Assembly (NCBI GenBank): GCA_947574505.1 | Contig: CANPJW010000020.1 | Span: 1 to 45,636 of the forward strand | Reading direction: 5' to 3' | Length of the DNA stretch: 45,636 nt | Source: an uncultured Bacteroides sp. | GTDB taxonomy: Bacteria; Bacteroidota; Bacteroidia; Bacteroidales; Bacteroidaceae | In this document: positions 31,311 to 39,744 of the stretch, piece by piece | How the letters are laid out: each line of letters opens with the position of its first letter | Position numbering within the stretch: position 1 is the first letter of the stretch | Made by a program: the position numbers and the translations under genes | The notes under the pieces: generated by a model | What the model was told of the DNA's origin: nothing | The model's input: the letters and a program-made list of their open reading frames with translations, nothing else | Databases searched by the model: none

Positions 31311-32263
31311 TTCCGAGTATATTTAAGGAATCTCCCTAATGGATAACAATATGCCAATGCAAAAGCAGTGAATATCTTATTCTTACTAATAAATCCTGAT
31401 TTCAAGATTAACCTAAAATTCTTTCTTATATTAATCTGTCTTTCTTTGATATTCTCGTCATACGGATAATTAGCGAGTGATGCATAATACAATCCCCAAA
31501 AATCTTCTATTGCATATCTTGCACAAGCAATGTCGTAATACTGCTGCCACCAAAGTTTTGTTTCATGGGTTATCGTGCACCAAACTATTGAGCCAGAACC
31601 TTTTTTTTGAGGAGTCCAATTCTGATGAGATAGGCTTTCATTATTCATACGATAATGATATAACTGCAACTTACAAACAGCCACACAATCCACATGCTGC
31701 AATAAATGCCAAAAAAATAAAGCATCCTCCCCGTAGGAAATTCCACTGCGAAATCTTTCGTTGTGCAACAAACTCGTCTTAACAAGCTTGTTGCACAACG
31801 AACCACTAAGCCACTTGTGCTCAAGAAACGCTTTGACAATCTTTTCTCTTGTATAAGAGACATAAGAAGAGTCACACAGGTTGGGACTTTCGTCATTCTT
31901 GATCATGTCGCAGACAACAATATCGAAATCCAAACAATTCTGAATGCTAAACAACGATTCTACCATTGTTGGTTCCAGCCAATCATCAGAATCAACAAAG
32001 AGAAAGTATTCACCACGTATGTGACTCAGCAGATCATTGCGTGCAGATGCCACACCCGCATTTGCTTTATCATATATCTCTATCCGATTGTCTGCTGCAG
32101 CATACCTTTTACATATTCGAAACGAATCATCTGTAGAACCGTCATTCACTATAACAATCTGCAAATTACGGTATGTCTGTCCACAGACAGAATCAAGACA
32201 CTGTGAAAGATATTTTTCTACATTATATACAGGGATAAGTATTGAAACCAAAAGTTCTGTCAT
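31307..32263 (-). CDS. Glycosyltransferase family 2
   Basis: A 318-residue GT-A enzyme of the common capsule type: LLVSILIPVYNVEKYLSQCL at the start, then IVIVNDGSTDDSFRICKRYA, NAGVASARND and the DxD motif in YFLFVDSDDWLEPTMVES. GEDALFFWHLL gives the catalytic ED. Overlaps the next GT4 gene by 4 bases. Donor and acceptor unknown. Confidence 0.9.
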   Translation of the reverse strand: MTELLVSILIPVYNVEKYLSQCLDSVCGQTYRNLQIVIVNDGSTDDSFRICKRYAAADNRIEIYDKANAGVASARNDLLSHIRGEYFLFVDSDDWLEPTMVESLFSIQNCLDFDIVVCDMIKNDESPNLCDSSYVSYTREKIVKAFLEHKWLSGSLCNKLVKTSLLHNERFRSGISYGEDALFFWHLLQHVDCVAVCKLQLYHYRMNNESLSHQNWTPQKKGSGSIVWCTITHETKLWWQQYYDIACARYAIEDFWGLYYASLANYPYDENIKERQINIRKNFRLILKSGFISKNKIFTAFALAYCYPLGRFLKYTRK

Positions 32264-32357
32264 ATCCGTATTATTGTTATTTTATTCATAAGTGATCACT
32301 TTAGACCAAAACTTCTCTACATTATAACATTGGAAGAGAATCGACAACAATGAATTT

Positions 32358-34019
32358 TTATTCATATCTGTTCAAGTCTTTTTTAGTTCCCCAATCTTTA
32401 TACTCTTCTACCATCATCGGACGAAAAGTCTTCTTGTCGAGAAGCATTGCATATATAATGTGCGAAAGGTAGAAGCGACCGTATTGACGGAGGAGATGAT
32501 AATAGTGAAGGAAGGTATCTACATTGTCAATGGCATAACCACCGGCACTGATATAATGCCCAACCACAGTTTTTTCTATGATATTAGTAAGGTAGTACAT
32601 ATCATCCACCGCAGCATAACTTTTGTCCTTAGGTGAGAGCACCTCAAGCTGCTCTATGGGATAAAGGGCTACAGCATTCTCGCCAATAAAGTCTGTACGG
32701 AAGAAACAATCGGCATCCTTTATGAAGATATTTCCTTGTACCTGCTCCTGCATGATGGTACGATAGATAGTCTCTGCCTGATCTTGTGTAGGCTCGTCAA
32801 GAACTACAACCTTAGCATTCGTAATGCCCAAGCGTTTGAACTGGAGACGAAGACTATCACCCACAAAGAAGCGCTCATCGTATTTCCGAAGGACAGTAAA
32901 GTAGATGTTATCAAACTGTTGTAAGTTCAAGCCCATGATGCTTTTGATACAAATGATAATGCCATCCTTATCAAGTCCAAAGACGTATGGAAGACCGTTT
33001 TCATACTCTGGTTTGTCGGCTGCTACGGGCACAAGAATAGTGCGATTTAATGTCTGCAGTTGTTCAAGAGGTTCAATGTCCGATGGGCAGTTCAAGGCTT
33101 CGTTAAGTCCAAGTCTTGAAATTTCTTGAACAGCTACCCCCTTACTTGAACCATTCATACCATCCAGCTCCTTCTCCAACGCATCCTTAAGGAACTCTAC
33201 AATCTTTTCTTCATGCGCATACGGCAGAATGCGGAGGATGTTCATCAGTTGCATGACTGGATAATTAGTACGATACCACTCGTACTTATTGCTGAAATAG
33301 GTATCAATCTCACGGTCTATCTTATCGAGCACAATATGCAGACGGACAGCATCATATCGCTTGGTGTACATCAGTTGTGACCAACGATAGCGGGTATCCT
33401 GACGAAGCTTGACAATGTCCTGCAAGGGGGTCTCGAGAAAGCTATCAAGGAAGTCTATGAGATAGTAGTTGTTACCATTGAAAAGGATGTTGCTAAACGT
33501 GAGGTCACCATGGCAAAGTCCTACGGGAATAAGCATGTCCTTGAGATTAGTAAAGACCTGTTCAGAGCGGCTAAGAATGGAAGCAATACGCTCGTCATCC
33601 TGATAGAGTGGATTGTGCTCGCACTTACATTTGATTTCGGCAAACTTATCTTGAAATATCTTAGAAGATACAGTCTGCAGCTTGCTTTTGCTGATCTCAT
33701 GTTCCACAAAGTACTCCAATGCACCAATCAGGTAATCCACTTGCTCGAAGCCTGCCTGTTCGAAGAATTCGATAAAATTTTTGGAATAGACATACTGCAT
33801 CTTGACCACAACGGTCTCATCAGTTTTCTCAATATCGTAAATTTTAGGCACACGGATATGCTGATGTTCTATCTCTGCTGCTACACGTTGTTTCTCAGCC
33901 TGCAGAACAAGGCGCTTAATGTACTTTGGATCTGCCGTGGATTTATACACATAAATCTCATTGCCCTCATTGACCACATCAATCTGGCATCCACTATATC
34001 CTTTAACTACAATATTCAT
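32358..34019 (-). CDS. Fusion: APH-like kinase plus nucleotidyltransferase-like domain
   Basis: A 553-residue cytoplasmic protein with two parts. Residues about 1-285 look like an aminoglycoside/choline-kinase-type phosphotransferase: catalytic LCHGDLTFSNILF (168-180) and metal-binding YLIDFLDS (186-193). Residues about 325-553 look like a degenerate sugar-nucleotidyltransferase fold: TILVPVAADKPEYENGLPYV, KVVVLDEP, IFIKDADCFFRTD (DxD-like, 432-442), and a C-terminal LSHIIYAMLLDKKTFRPMMV followed by EEYKDWGT. The next genes upstream are a HAD phosphatase and a second, canonical nucleotidyltransferase. This suggests a cassette that builds an activated small group for capsule decoration; the chemistry is inferred only. 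Confidence 0.7.
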   Translation of the reverse strand: MNIVVKGYSGCQIDVVNEGNEIYVYKSTADPKYIKRLVLQAEKQRVAAEIEHQHIRVPKIYDIEKTDETVVVKMQYVYSKNFIEFFEQAGFEQVDYLIGALEYFVEHEISKSKLQTVSSKIFQDKFAEIKCKCEHNPLYQDDERIASILSRSEQVFTNLKDMLIPVGLCHGDLTFSNILFNGNNYYLIDFLDSFLETPLQDIVKLRQDTRYRWSQLMYTKRYDAVRLHIVLDKIDREIDTYFSNKYEWYRTNYPVMQLMNILRILPYAHEEKIVEFLKDALEKELDGMNGSSKGVAVQEISRLGLNEALNCPSDIEPLEQLQTLNRTILVPVAADKPEYENGLPYVFGLDKDGIIICIKSIMGLNLQQFDNIYFTVLRKYDERFFVGDSLRLQFKRLGITNAKVVVLDEPTQDQAETIYRTIMQEQVQGNIFIKDADCFFRTDFIGENAVALYPIEQLEVLSPKDKSYAAVDDMYYLTNIIEKTVVGHYISAGGYAIDNVDTFLHYYHLLRQYGRFYLSHIIYAMLLDKKTFRPMMVEEYKDWGTKKDLNRYE

Positions 34020-34062
34020 ATATGTAGGATTTTTATTTTAATATAAATTATCTATAATCTTT

Positions 34063-34647
34063 TCATGAATTTTCATTTCGACCATATTCAAACCATTCTG
34101 GAGTGACTCGTATATATTTGGCACCACTGGCAATAGCTGCGCCAATGCCTATGTCAGAATCTTCAAAAATGAGCGTTTCTTTTGAAGTGACCCCCATTAC
34201 AGTCATTGTCTTGTTATAAATCTCTGGTTCTGGCTTACCATGTTCAACATCTACTCCTGTTAAAATGACATCGAAATATTTCTGCAAATCAAGAGCACCT
34301 ACAGCACTCATAAGGTTTTCTTTGCGAGCAGTAGAAGCGATAGCAGTCTTACCACCCATTTGATGAAAGGTATTAATCATGTCAATAAGCGTGTAGTTGG
34401 GTATCAAACACTCGAAGAACATTGGATAGTAATTCTTCTTCAACTCTTTAATCTTATTGACAACATCTTCATCTGCAATACCCATGCTACTCATAAATCC
34501 ATCATAACGAAGACCAAAGCATTCGCGATATTTCTCTGCAGTCAATACAATGCCACACTCTGAAAAAGCTTTTTGATAAGCTCTAAAATTAGCCTCAAAT
34601 GTATCGACCAATGTGCCGTCAAAATCGGTGATTATTGCCCGTATCAT
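34063..34647 (-). CDS. HAD-family phosphatase (phosphoglycolate phosphatase-like)
   Basis: A 194-residue HAD hydrolase with alpha-helical cap. Motif I is ITDFDGTLVDTFEANF (nucleophile Asp8, acid Asp10), motif II is in GGKTAIASTARKEN (Ser/Thr), and motifs III/IV are HGKPEPEIYNK and LIFEDSDIGIGAAIASGAKY. Members dephosphorylate sugar or polyol phosphates, or act as beta-phosphoglucomutases. It is between a nucleotidyltransferase and the kinase-nucleotidyltransferase fusion, so it probably acts on an intermediate of the same decoration pathway. Confidence 0.85.
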   Translation of the reverse strand: MIRAIITDFDGTLVDTFEANFRAYQKAFSECGIVLTAEKYRECFGLRYDGFMSSMGIADEDVVNKIKELKKNYYPMFFECLIPNYTLIDMINTFHQMGGKTAIASTARKENLMSAVGALDLQKYFDVILTGVDVEHGKPEPEIYNKTMTVMGVTSKETLIFEDSDIGIGAAIASGAKYIRVTPEWFEYGRNENS

Positions 34648-34706
34648 ATTTTTTAAGGAAACTATAGAAATTATTTTCCATACTTACTATCTTATCCATA
34701 TTCATT

Positions 34707-34829
34707 CTAATGAAAGATACCACTTATATAATCCTTACGAACCTTATCAGAATCCTGCCAAGGAAATCCAACAACACGATGCCAAATAAAATCCTTTAGT
34801 AATTCAACTTTCGCGAATATTTTACTTAT
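34707..34829 (-). other. Possible gene relic between nucleotidyltransferase and HAD genes
   Basis: After the nucleotidyltransferase stop the other minus frame is open for about 40 codons: SKIFAKVELLKDFIWHRVVG then FPWQDSDKVRKDYISGIFH-stop. Codon choice and residue mix look protein-like but there is no ATG start. It may be a lost C-terminal extension or a fragment of another gene. Confidence 0.25.
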
Positions 34830-35566
34830 GGTCTTTGAAGATACTGTGAAAGTTCTTCTGGAGTTCCATATGAATAATATTCCTCCATGGGAGCCAGTTG
34901 TACCTTTTCTCCTGCTGCCAACATATAGTTGTAGAGCAGGCTCACATAATACTCAGGTTTCTTGAACTCAGGCTCGTTGAGCAATTGATGAGCAATCTCC
35001 TTGAAGCGACGACCTGTAGAGAAAAAATAGGCACCACAGAGAGCATGACTACTGATGACTTCCTTCTCGGCAGTACGCATTACATAACCATCTTCGCCCA
35101 CCTCAGCATAACTGTATTTAGGCTGGTCGGACTCGAAGCTAATAAGAACGCCACCATTTGCTTCCTCCATCGGCTGTGAAAGTTGCTGCTTGATTATCTC
35201 AATGAGCTTCACGCTACGGAACTCCATATCGCAATCCATCACGATAACAGCATCATCATCAATAATAGCACTCTCCGCCATCAAACAAGTCTCTACAGCA
35301 CCACGCGTGGTCTTCACAACTGAAAATATATTGGCCGTAGGCAAAAACGACTTGATACCTTTATCGATACCATATTTTTCAATATGCTCATGTCGCACGA
35401 TGAAACTGTACTTCATCTCAATACCCTTGTCTGCCACACTATTTATGGCGTGTTTAAACAAAGGCTGACCATTTAGTTCAATCAGTGGCTTCGGAGTAGT
35501 CCAGCCCGCATTAACAAAGCGAGAACCCTCACCCGCCATTGGCATGATTATATGTAAATATCTCAT
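34826..35566 (-). CDS. Sugar/phosphate-type nucleotidyltransferase
   Basis: A 246-residue nucleotidyltransferase. It starts YLHIIMPMAGEGSRFVNAGW with the GxGSRF loop, then TPKPLIELNGQPLFKHAINS; VIVMDCDMEFRS carries the metal-binding DxD. The C-terminus YYVSLLYNYMLAAGEKVQLA then YYSYGTPEELSQYL is typical. It resembles capsule cytidylyl- and thymidylyltransferases, among them the Campylobacter enzymes that activate non-sugar phosphates. It starts the decoration cassette with the HAD phosphatase and the kinase fusion. NTP and substrate cannot be decided. Confidence 0.82.
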   Translation of the reverse strand: MRYLHIIMPMAGEGSRFVNAGWTTPKPLIELNGQPLFKHAINSVADKGIEMKYSFIVRHEHIEKYGIDKGIKSFLPTANIFSVVKTTRGAVETCLMAESAIIDDDAVIVMDCDMEFRSVKLIEIIKQQLSQPMEEANGGVLISFESDQPKYSYAEVGEDGYVMRTAEKEVISSHALCGAYFFSTGRRFKEIAHQLLNEPEFKKPEYYVSLLYNYMLAAGEKVQLAPMEEYYSYGTPEELSQYLQRP

Positions 35567-35738
35567 TTAATTTTATTGATTATTGGTGAAACAATTGTCT
35601 TGATAATTCATGATCCACTATAGGTAAGAACAAAGTTCATGAAGAGTGTATAGAAGTAATTGTGAACAGGTTCGAACACCAACTGTTGTGTATAAATTGA
35701 CCGTTTTAGGAAATATTACATGGAAGGACCTATTGAGT

Positions 35739-36818
35739 TCATGATAATGCATATTTTATAAAATCCCGAGAAATCTCTGTAGCCATCTCTACATTTTTCA
35801 ACACGTTTGAGTAATCAATTTGTTTTATATCAAGATCGTCTACCATCTCTACAAATCTATCATTCAACCCTGCAATACTCAACAAAGAAGATATTCGCAG
35901 ATCAGAAGCATTATGCTGTTTAAAACTATAAAAATTTGTATTGCAAATAATCGATATGGCAGTACCATGGAATGATGTGGTAAAAACACACTCCGCATAT
36001 CGTATGTAATTAACAAAATCCGATGGTGAAGCTGTAAAATCACAAATTCTCTTTTCTGTATACTCAATATACGCATTGAGCATTACGACACGAGCACCTA
36101 TCTTCTTTGCATATCGCTTTGCCTGCTCAATAACCTTTTGATGCTCTACTATCTCATATACAAGTACATATTTTTGTTCAATTGGGCGTTTACTTTCAAT
36201 TCCATCTGTTAGCAAATTACCTGCTAAAATTGTAGGGTCAACAGTAAATACAACTGGCTTTCGTATAACATCTGACAATAGTTTCTGCAAAGTTATCTCT
36301 CTAACACCTATGCCTGCATATTTTGAAAGATGTTGTTGGTAGTAATCAATCTCCTGCGAAGTAAGCACTTTGGCTTTGTTACTAGCAGCATATGATATTA
36401 CTTTGCATTTAGCACCTGTTCCAAAAAATACATCATCGAATTTGCCATCTGTTATTGATGCTTCCCATATCTGGTCGCTTCCAAGGAAGATAGCATCAAA
36501 TTCAGAAAAATCCATACCTTTAGTATATGGATAAAGTCTTAGTTTAGTTTCAATAAATGCATTAAAATTGTCATAGCGCTCACTTCTTGTTTTGTACAGA
36601 AAAGGTTCATTCATCAACTTCTGCATTGTCAAAAGTGGTTTTGAACAAATCCAATTACGTAACGAATGGCGTTTATAACCGCGTGTAAGATACTTTGGAC
36701 GATAATCGATGACATACACATCATAGCCTAATGACTTTAGGTATTCTTGTAAACCAAAGCATTGAAGTATAGCTCCATAGTTGTGAGCACAGTGAAATGT
36801 TAATATACCTAATTTCAT
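35739..36818 (-). CDS. Polysaccharide pyruvyl transferase family protein
   Basis: A 359-residue member of the pyruvyl transferase family, which transfers pyruvate from phosphoenolpyruvate to form ketals on sugars. Features: KLGILTFHCAHNYGAILQCF (N-terminal HNYGA), FDAIFLGSDQIWEASI (GSDQIW, typical), KPVVFTVDPTILAG, and CVFTTSFHGTAISIICNTNF with the conserved SFHG. Its start overlaps the end of the iron-sulfur gene upstream by 4 bases, a pairing seen in many Bacteroides capsule loci. Pyruvylation would add a negative charge to the repeat. Confidence 0.88.
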   Translation of the reverse strand: MKLGILTFHCAHNYGAILQCFGLQEYLKSLGYDVYVIDYRPKYLTRGYKRHSLRNWICSKPLLTMQKLMNEPFLYKTRSERYDNFNAFIETKLRLYPYTKGMDFSEFDAIFLGSDQIWEASITDGKFDDVFFGTGAKCKVISYAASNKAKVLTSQEIDYYQQHLSKYAGIGVREITLQKLLSDVIRKPVVFTVDPTILAGNLLTDGIESKRPIEQKYVLVYEIVEHQKVIEQAKRYAKKIGARVVMLNAYIEYTEKRICDFTASPSDFVNYIRYAECVFTTSFHGTAISIICNTNFYSFKQHNASDLRISSLLSIAGLNDRFVEMVDDLDIKQIDYSNVLKNVEMATEISRDFIKYALS

Positions 36819-37963
36819 AAATGTAAGAGTTTTCTTTTAATACAACTTAGATGTCTTTTGAATCGGAACAAATAGTTTAAGTCACCGTATTTATATAAAA
36901 CATACTTAATGCCTTTATTATGATAATCCTTGAAGAAATTTTCTTGAAGAGGATTTTTCTGAATGGGATTTATCAATTGAGGCTGAAGACAGTCTCTTGT
37001 GTCTGTCTGTATCAAATCTAACTTGGGCGTAATTAATTTTAAGAGTTCTGTTCCTTTTGAGGAGTTAATAAGAATCAAATTGATACCAAAATCATCATTC
37101 CACTCTACATGGTTCTTTTCCCATCCCCAATAATCACCAATAGTAACATCCCCTACTCTATGAAGATTAGTGAATGGACATATTGTACAAGATGGGCGGA
37201 TACTTAAATGCTTGAAGAAAAGATAATCATATGATTTTGTTACAATTTCTTTTCCGTTTGCCAGATTGTAGGTTTCAAGACACTTATGCCAACCAAACCG
37301 TTTATTGCGAAAATCTGCTTTGACTATCTTGGAATGATACTTTTGTTCGAGATACAAAATATAGGATTTCCACAATCTCGGAGATGTATTACAATGACAC
37401 ACAAGATCAACTGTCAACAGTTCTTTATGAAATCTGTTTGGAATGTATGATTTCAATCCTGCTACTTGACAAGGAGAACCAATAAAAAGGACTTTTTGAC
37501 TATTCTTTAAATATTCCTTAATCTGCAAAAAGACATTTTGTATTTCTGCTTGTACATATTTTGACCCTCTAAACTGCTGAGTCTCATCAACATTCTTTGC
37601 ACATGAAAACATAATATTCTGATCAGAGTCAAAAACAACACCATAAGCACATCCTCCTGTAGAAAGAAAATTTTCGTATATAAGAGCCGCTAATCCACCT
37701 GTTTGGGATTTAGCAATTTCTTCGAGTTGCTTCTGCCTCCCAGCATATACAATAGGAGTTTCAAAGTTCTCATATCTCTCATAACCTTTCTTAAACTGGC
37801 AAGTTTTGACACAAAGTCCGCAATCAACGCATTTACTTAAATCCACTTTAGGATATAAGAAACCTGATAAGTCATCAACCATTGTAATTGCGTTGTATGG
37901 ACAAATACTCGCACATGCAGTACATCCACAACAGTTTTCTTTGACTTTTATGTCTATTCTCAT
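36815..37963 (-). CDS. Iron-sulfur protein, F420-hydrogenase beta-subunit-like
   Basis: A 382-residue cytoplasmic protein. The N-terminus has two 4Fe-4S ferredoxin motifs: C11-x2-C14-x2-C17-x3-C21-P and C45-x2-C48-x2-C51-x3-C55. The rest matches the coenzyme F420 hydrogenase/dehydrogenase beta-subunit N- and C-domains, with LFIGSPCQVAGLK, VDLVCHCNTSP and GDYWGW near residues 276-281. Bacteroides is not known to use F420, so the electron carrier may be a flavin. It overlaps the pyruvyl transferase gene by 4 bases, which suggests a joint step, but the reaction is not known. Confidence 0.85.
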   Translation of the reverse strand: MRIDIKVKENCCGCTACASICPYNAITMVDDLSGFLYPKVDLSKCVDCGLCVKTCQFKKGYERYENFETPIVYAGRQKQLEEIAKSQTGGLAALIYENFLSTGGCAYGVVFDSDQNIMFSCAKNVDETQQFRGSKYVQAEIQNVFLQIKEYLKNSQKVLFIGSPCQVAGLKSYIPNRFHKELLTVDLVCHCNTSPRLWKSYILYLEQKYHSKIVKADFRNKRFGWHKCLETYNLANGKEIVTKSYDYLFFKHLSIRPSCTICPFTNLHRVGDVTIGDYWGWEKNHVEWNDDFGINLILINSSKGTELLKLITPKLDLIQTDTRDCLQPQLINPIQKNPLQENFFKDYHNKGIKYVLYKYGDLNYLFRFKRHLSCIKRKLLHL

Positions 37964-37964
37964 T

Positions 37965-39479
37965 TTATTTTTTTATCTTAAGCATAATGATTTCTCTTTC
38001 TGCTTTCGTGCAACCTACAAATAAATATGTCGCAAACAGAGAAATAGTAGAGACACTAACTGTTAGTAATAGTCGCATATAAGATTCATCCATTGTGTTT
38101 ACAATTACAATTGGCAGTATTGCACCTACGACAGATACTAATACTACGTTCAGAATAACCTTTTTGACGAAAGCCACCATAGACAAACCTGTTATTCGAT
38201 TCAGCATAAATAGTCGCACGAAAAGACATATTAGTGCAATAACTATAGCCGTTACATAAGTCCAATCTGGTGTAGAGCCTAACCAAAGTAGTATATATGA
38301 TACTGGGAAGTTTAATAATTGAAGTCCTCCTACAATTAACTGATAGTCTCGAATTTTTCCTGATGCGAGCATGAGGGTCATCATTGTATACGATAAAGAT
38401 TCTGTCATTACATACAGCAATGTCAAGCGAACAAAAATCACGGAATAGACTGGAACAACAGTTAGCCATGTATGCAGCAAGATTGACGTTTCGAGGAAAA
38501 CTGGCAAAGCAATAAGAAGCAGAAGATAGAAAGACAATCTTGCGCCTTGTATTACCAACTGAAATGAATGTTCTCTATCATCTACGGCATATAATTTAGT
38601 AATCTGCGGATTGATAGCTGATACAAAACTAGAAGAAAAACTGGCTACCGCTGCACTCACTTGTTGAGCTATACCTCTAGATGCATTTATAGTAGTTCCC
38701 CAAAACATATTAATTAAGATATTAACCCCCTGCTCTCTTAAGACGCCAGCTCCTGCCCCTATAAAATTCCATCCCGAAAATGCAAACATCTTATATATTA
38801 ACTCTTTGTCAAAGTAAAAATGATACCTACTTTCTTTGAAATTCCTTTTACAATAGATTGCATAGATAGTTCTGATTAGAAGAGCAACAACTGAAAGAAG
38901 AATAGCATAGCATACAAGTTTATCAGAAGGCGATAGCATGACTATAAAACATATACCAAGTTTTAATGTCGCTTCAAGTACACTGATATAAGCAAATGCT
39001 GTCATCTTCTCATGTGCAATAATAAGTGCATTGTATGGCACTGCTATTATATTAACACAGAAAGTAATCATAGACAATTGAAGACACCAGTTTGCAGCTG
39101 CTAATCGCTCTGGTGCAATCAGCATCTTATTATTGACAAACCACACTCCAAAAGCCTCTATTAATAATACAATAATTAAACAGATAGCTACTTGTATGGT
39201 GACCGAAGAAGAAAAAATTTTATTAAGTCTCTCGTTATTTCCCGTACCCAATTCGAATGTAATAAAGCGAGTGGTTGCCGCAGATAGTGAATTGCTAAGC
39301 AATCCAAACATTGCAACAAAGCCACCAACCACGTTATAAATACCATAATCCTGTACCCCTAATGCCTGCAAAATTATACGAGATGTGTATAAATTTATCA
39401 ACATAATAAAAACCATGCGGATATACAGCATCAGCGTATTTTTCGCTATCCTTCTATTATTTAATTGTGTATCTGACAT
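37965..39479 (-). CDS. wzx: Wzx-type repeat-unit flippase
   Basis: A 504-residue membrane protein with 12-14 predicted helices, of the polysaccharide-transport branch of the MATE/MVF clan. The start is typical (RIAKNTLMLYIRMVFIMLIN then LYTSRIILQALGVQDYGIYN), and the ...SAATTRFITFELG and GASRGI-like 'WGTTINASRGIAQQV' blocks are family marks. It would flip undecaprenyl-linked repeat units to the periplasmic face. It starts a dense run of genes (next gene after 1 base); a 265-base gap separates it from wzc upstream. Confidence 0.9.
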   Translation of the reverse strand: MSDTQLNNRRIAKNTLMLYIRMVFIMLINLYTSRIILQALGVQDYGIYNVVGGFVAMFGLLSNSLSAATTRFITFELGTGNNERLNKIFSSSVTIQVAICLIIVLLIEAFGVWFVNNKMLIAPERLAAANWCLQLSMITFCVNIIAVPYNALIIAHEKMTAFAYISVLEATLKLGICFIVMLSPSDKLVCYAILLSVVALLIRTIYAIYCKRNFKESRYHFYFDKELIYKMFAFSGWNFIGAGAGVLREQGVNILINMFWGTTINASRGIAQQVSAAVASFSSSFVSAINPQITKLYAVDDREHSFQLVIQGARLSFYLLLLIALPVFLETSILLHTWLTVVPVYSVIFVRLTLLYVMTESLSYTMMTLMLASGKIRDYQLIVGGLQLLNFPVSYILLWLGSTPDWTYVTAIVIALICLFVRLFMLNRITGLSMVAFVKKVILNVVLVSVVGAILPIVIVNTMDESYMRLLLTVSVSTISLFATYLFVGCTKAEREIIMLKIKK

Positions 39480-39529
39480 TTAATAGATACTATTTTATTC
39501 AACTATTTTTGCCTTTCTACGTCAATAAA

Positions 39530-39537
39530 CAAAAATA
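39530..39537 (-). promoter_or_regulatory. Possible internal -7 element (TATTTTTG) before wzx
   Basis: TATTTTTG on the minus strand fits TAnnTTTG and lies 51 bases upstream of wzx within the very AT-rich gap 39480-39744. In such AT-rich DNA a chance match is likely. No terminator for the wzc transcript is seen in the gap. Confidence 0.25.
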
Positions 39538-39744
39538 TTAACTATCAATTTACTTAATTCAAATAGCAGTAAGCACTCAATTATTATTTGTATCCCTATT
39601 AAAAATAAATATATTAATAAAAAAAACACAAAAGCAAGCTTGATTTTTATTAAATTTCAATCTAAAAATTCAAAGCAACAAAACCCTCATAATCCTGATT
39701 ACCACCATCATTGTTTTGAAAACATAAAAGAAAGAAAGAAGAAG

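Noticed and set aside
39480..39744. Hidden gene or terminator in the gap before wzx
   Set aside because: The stretch is very AT-rich; short open frames have no start or conserved look and no stable stem with T run is present.
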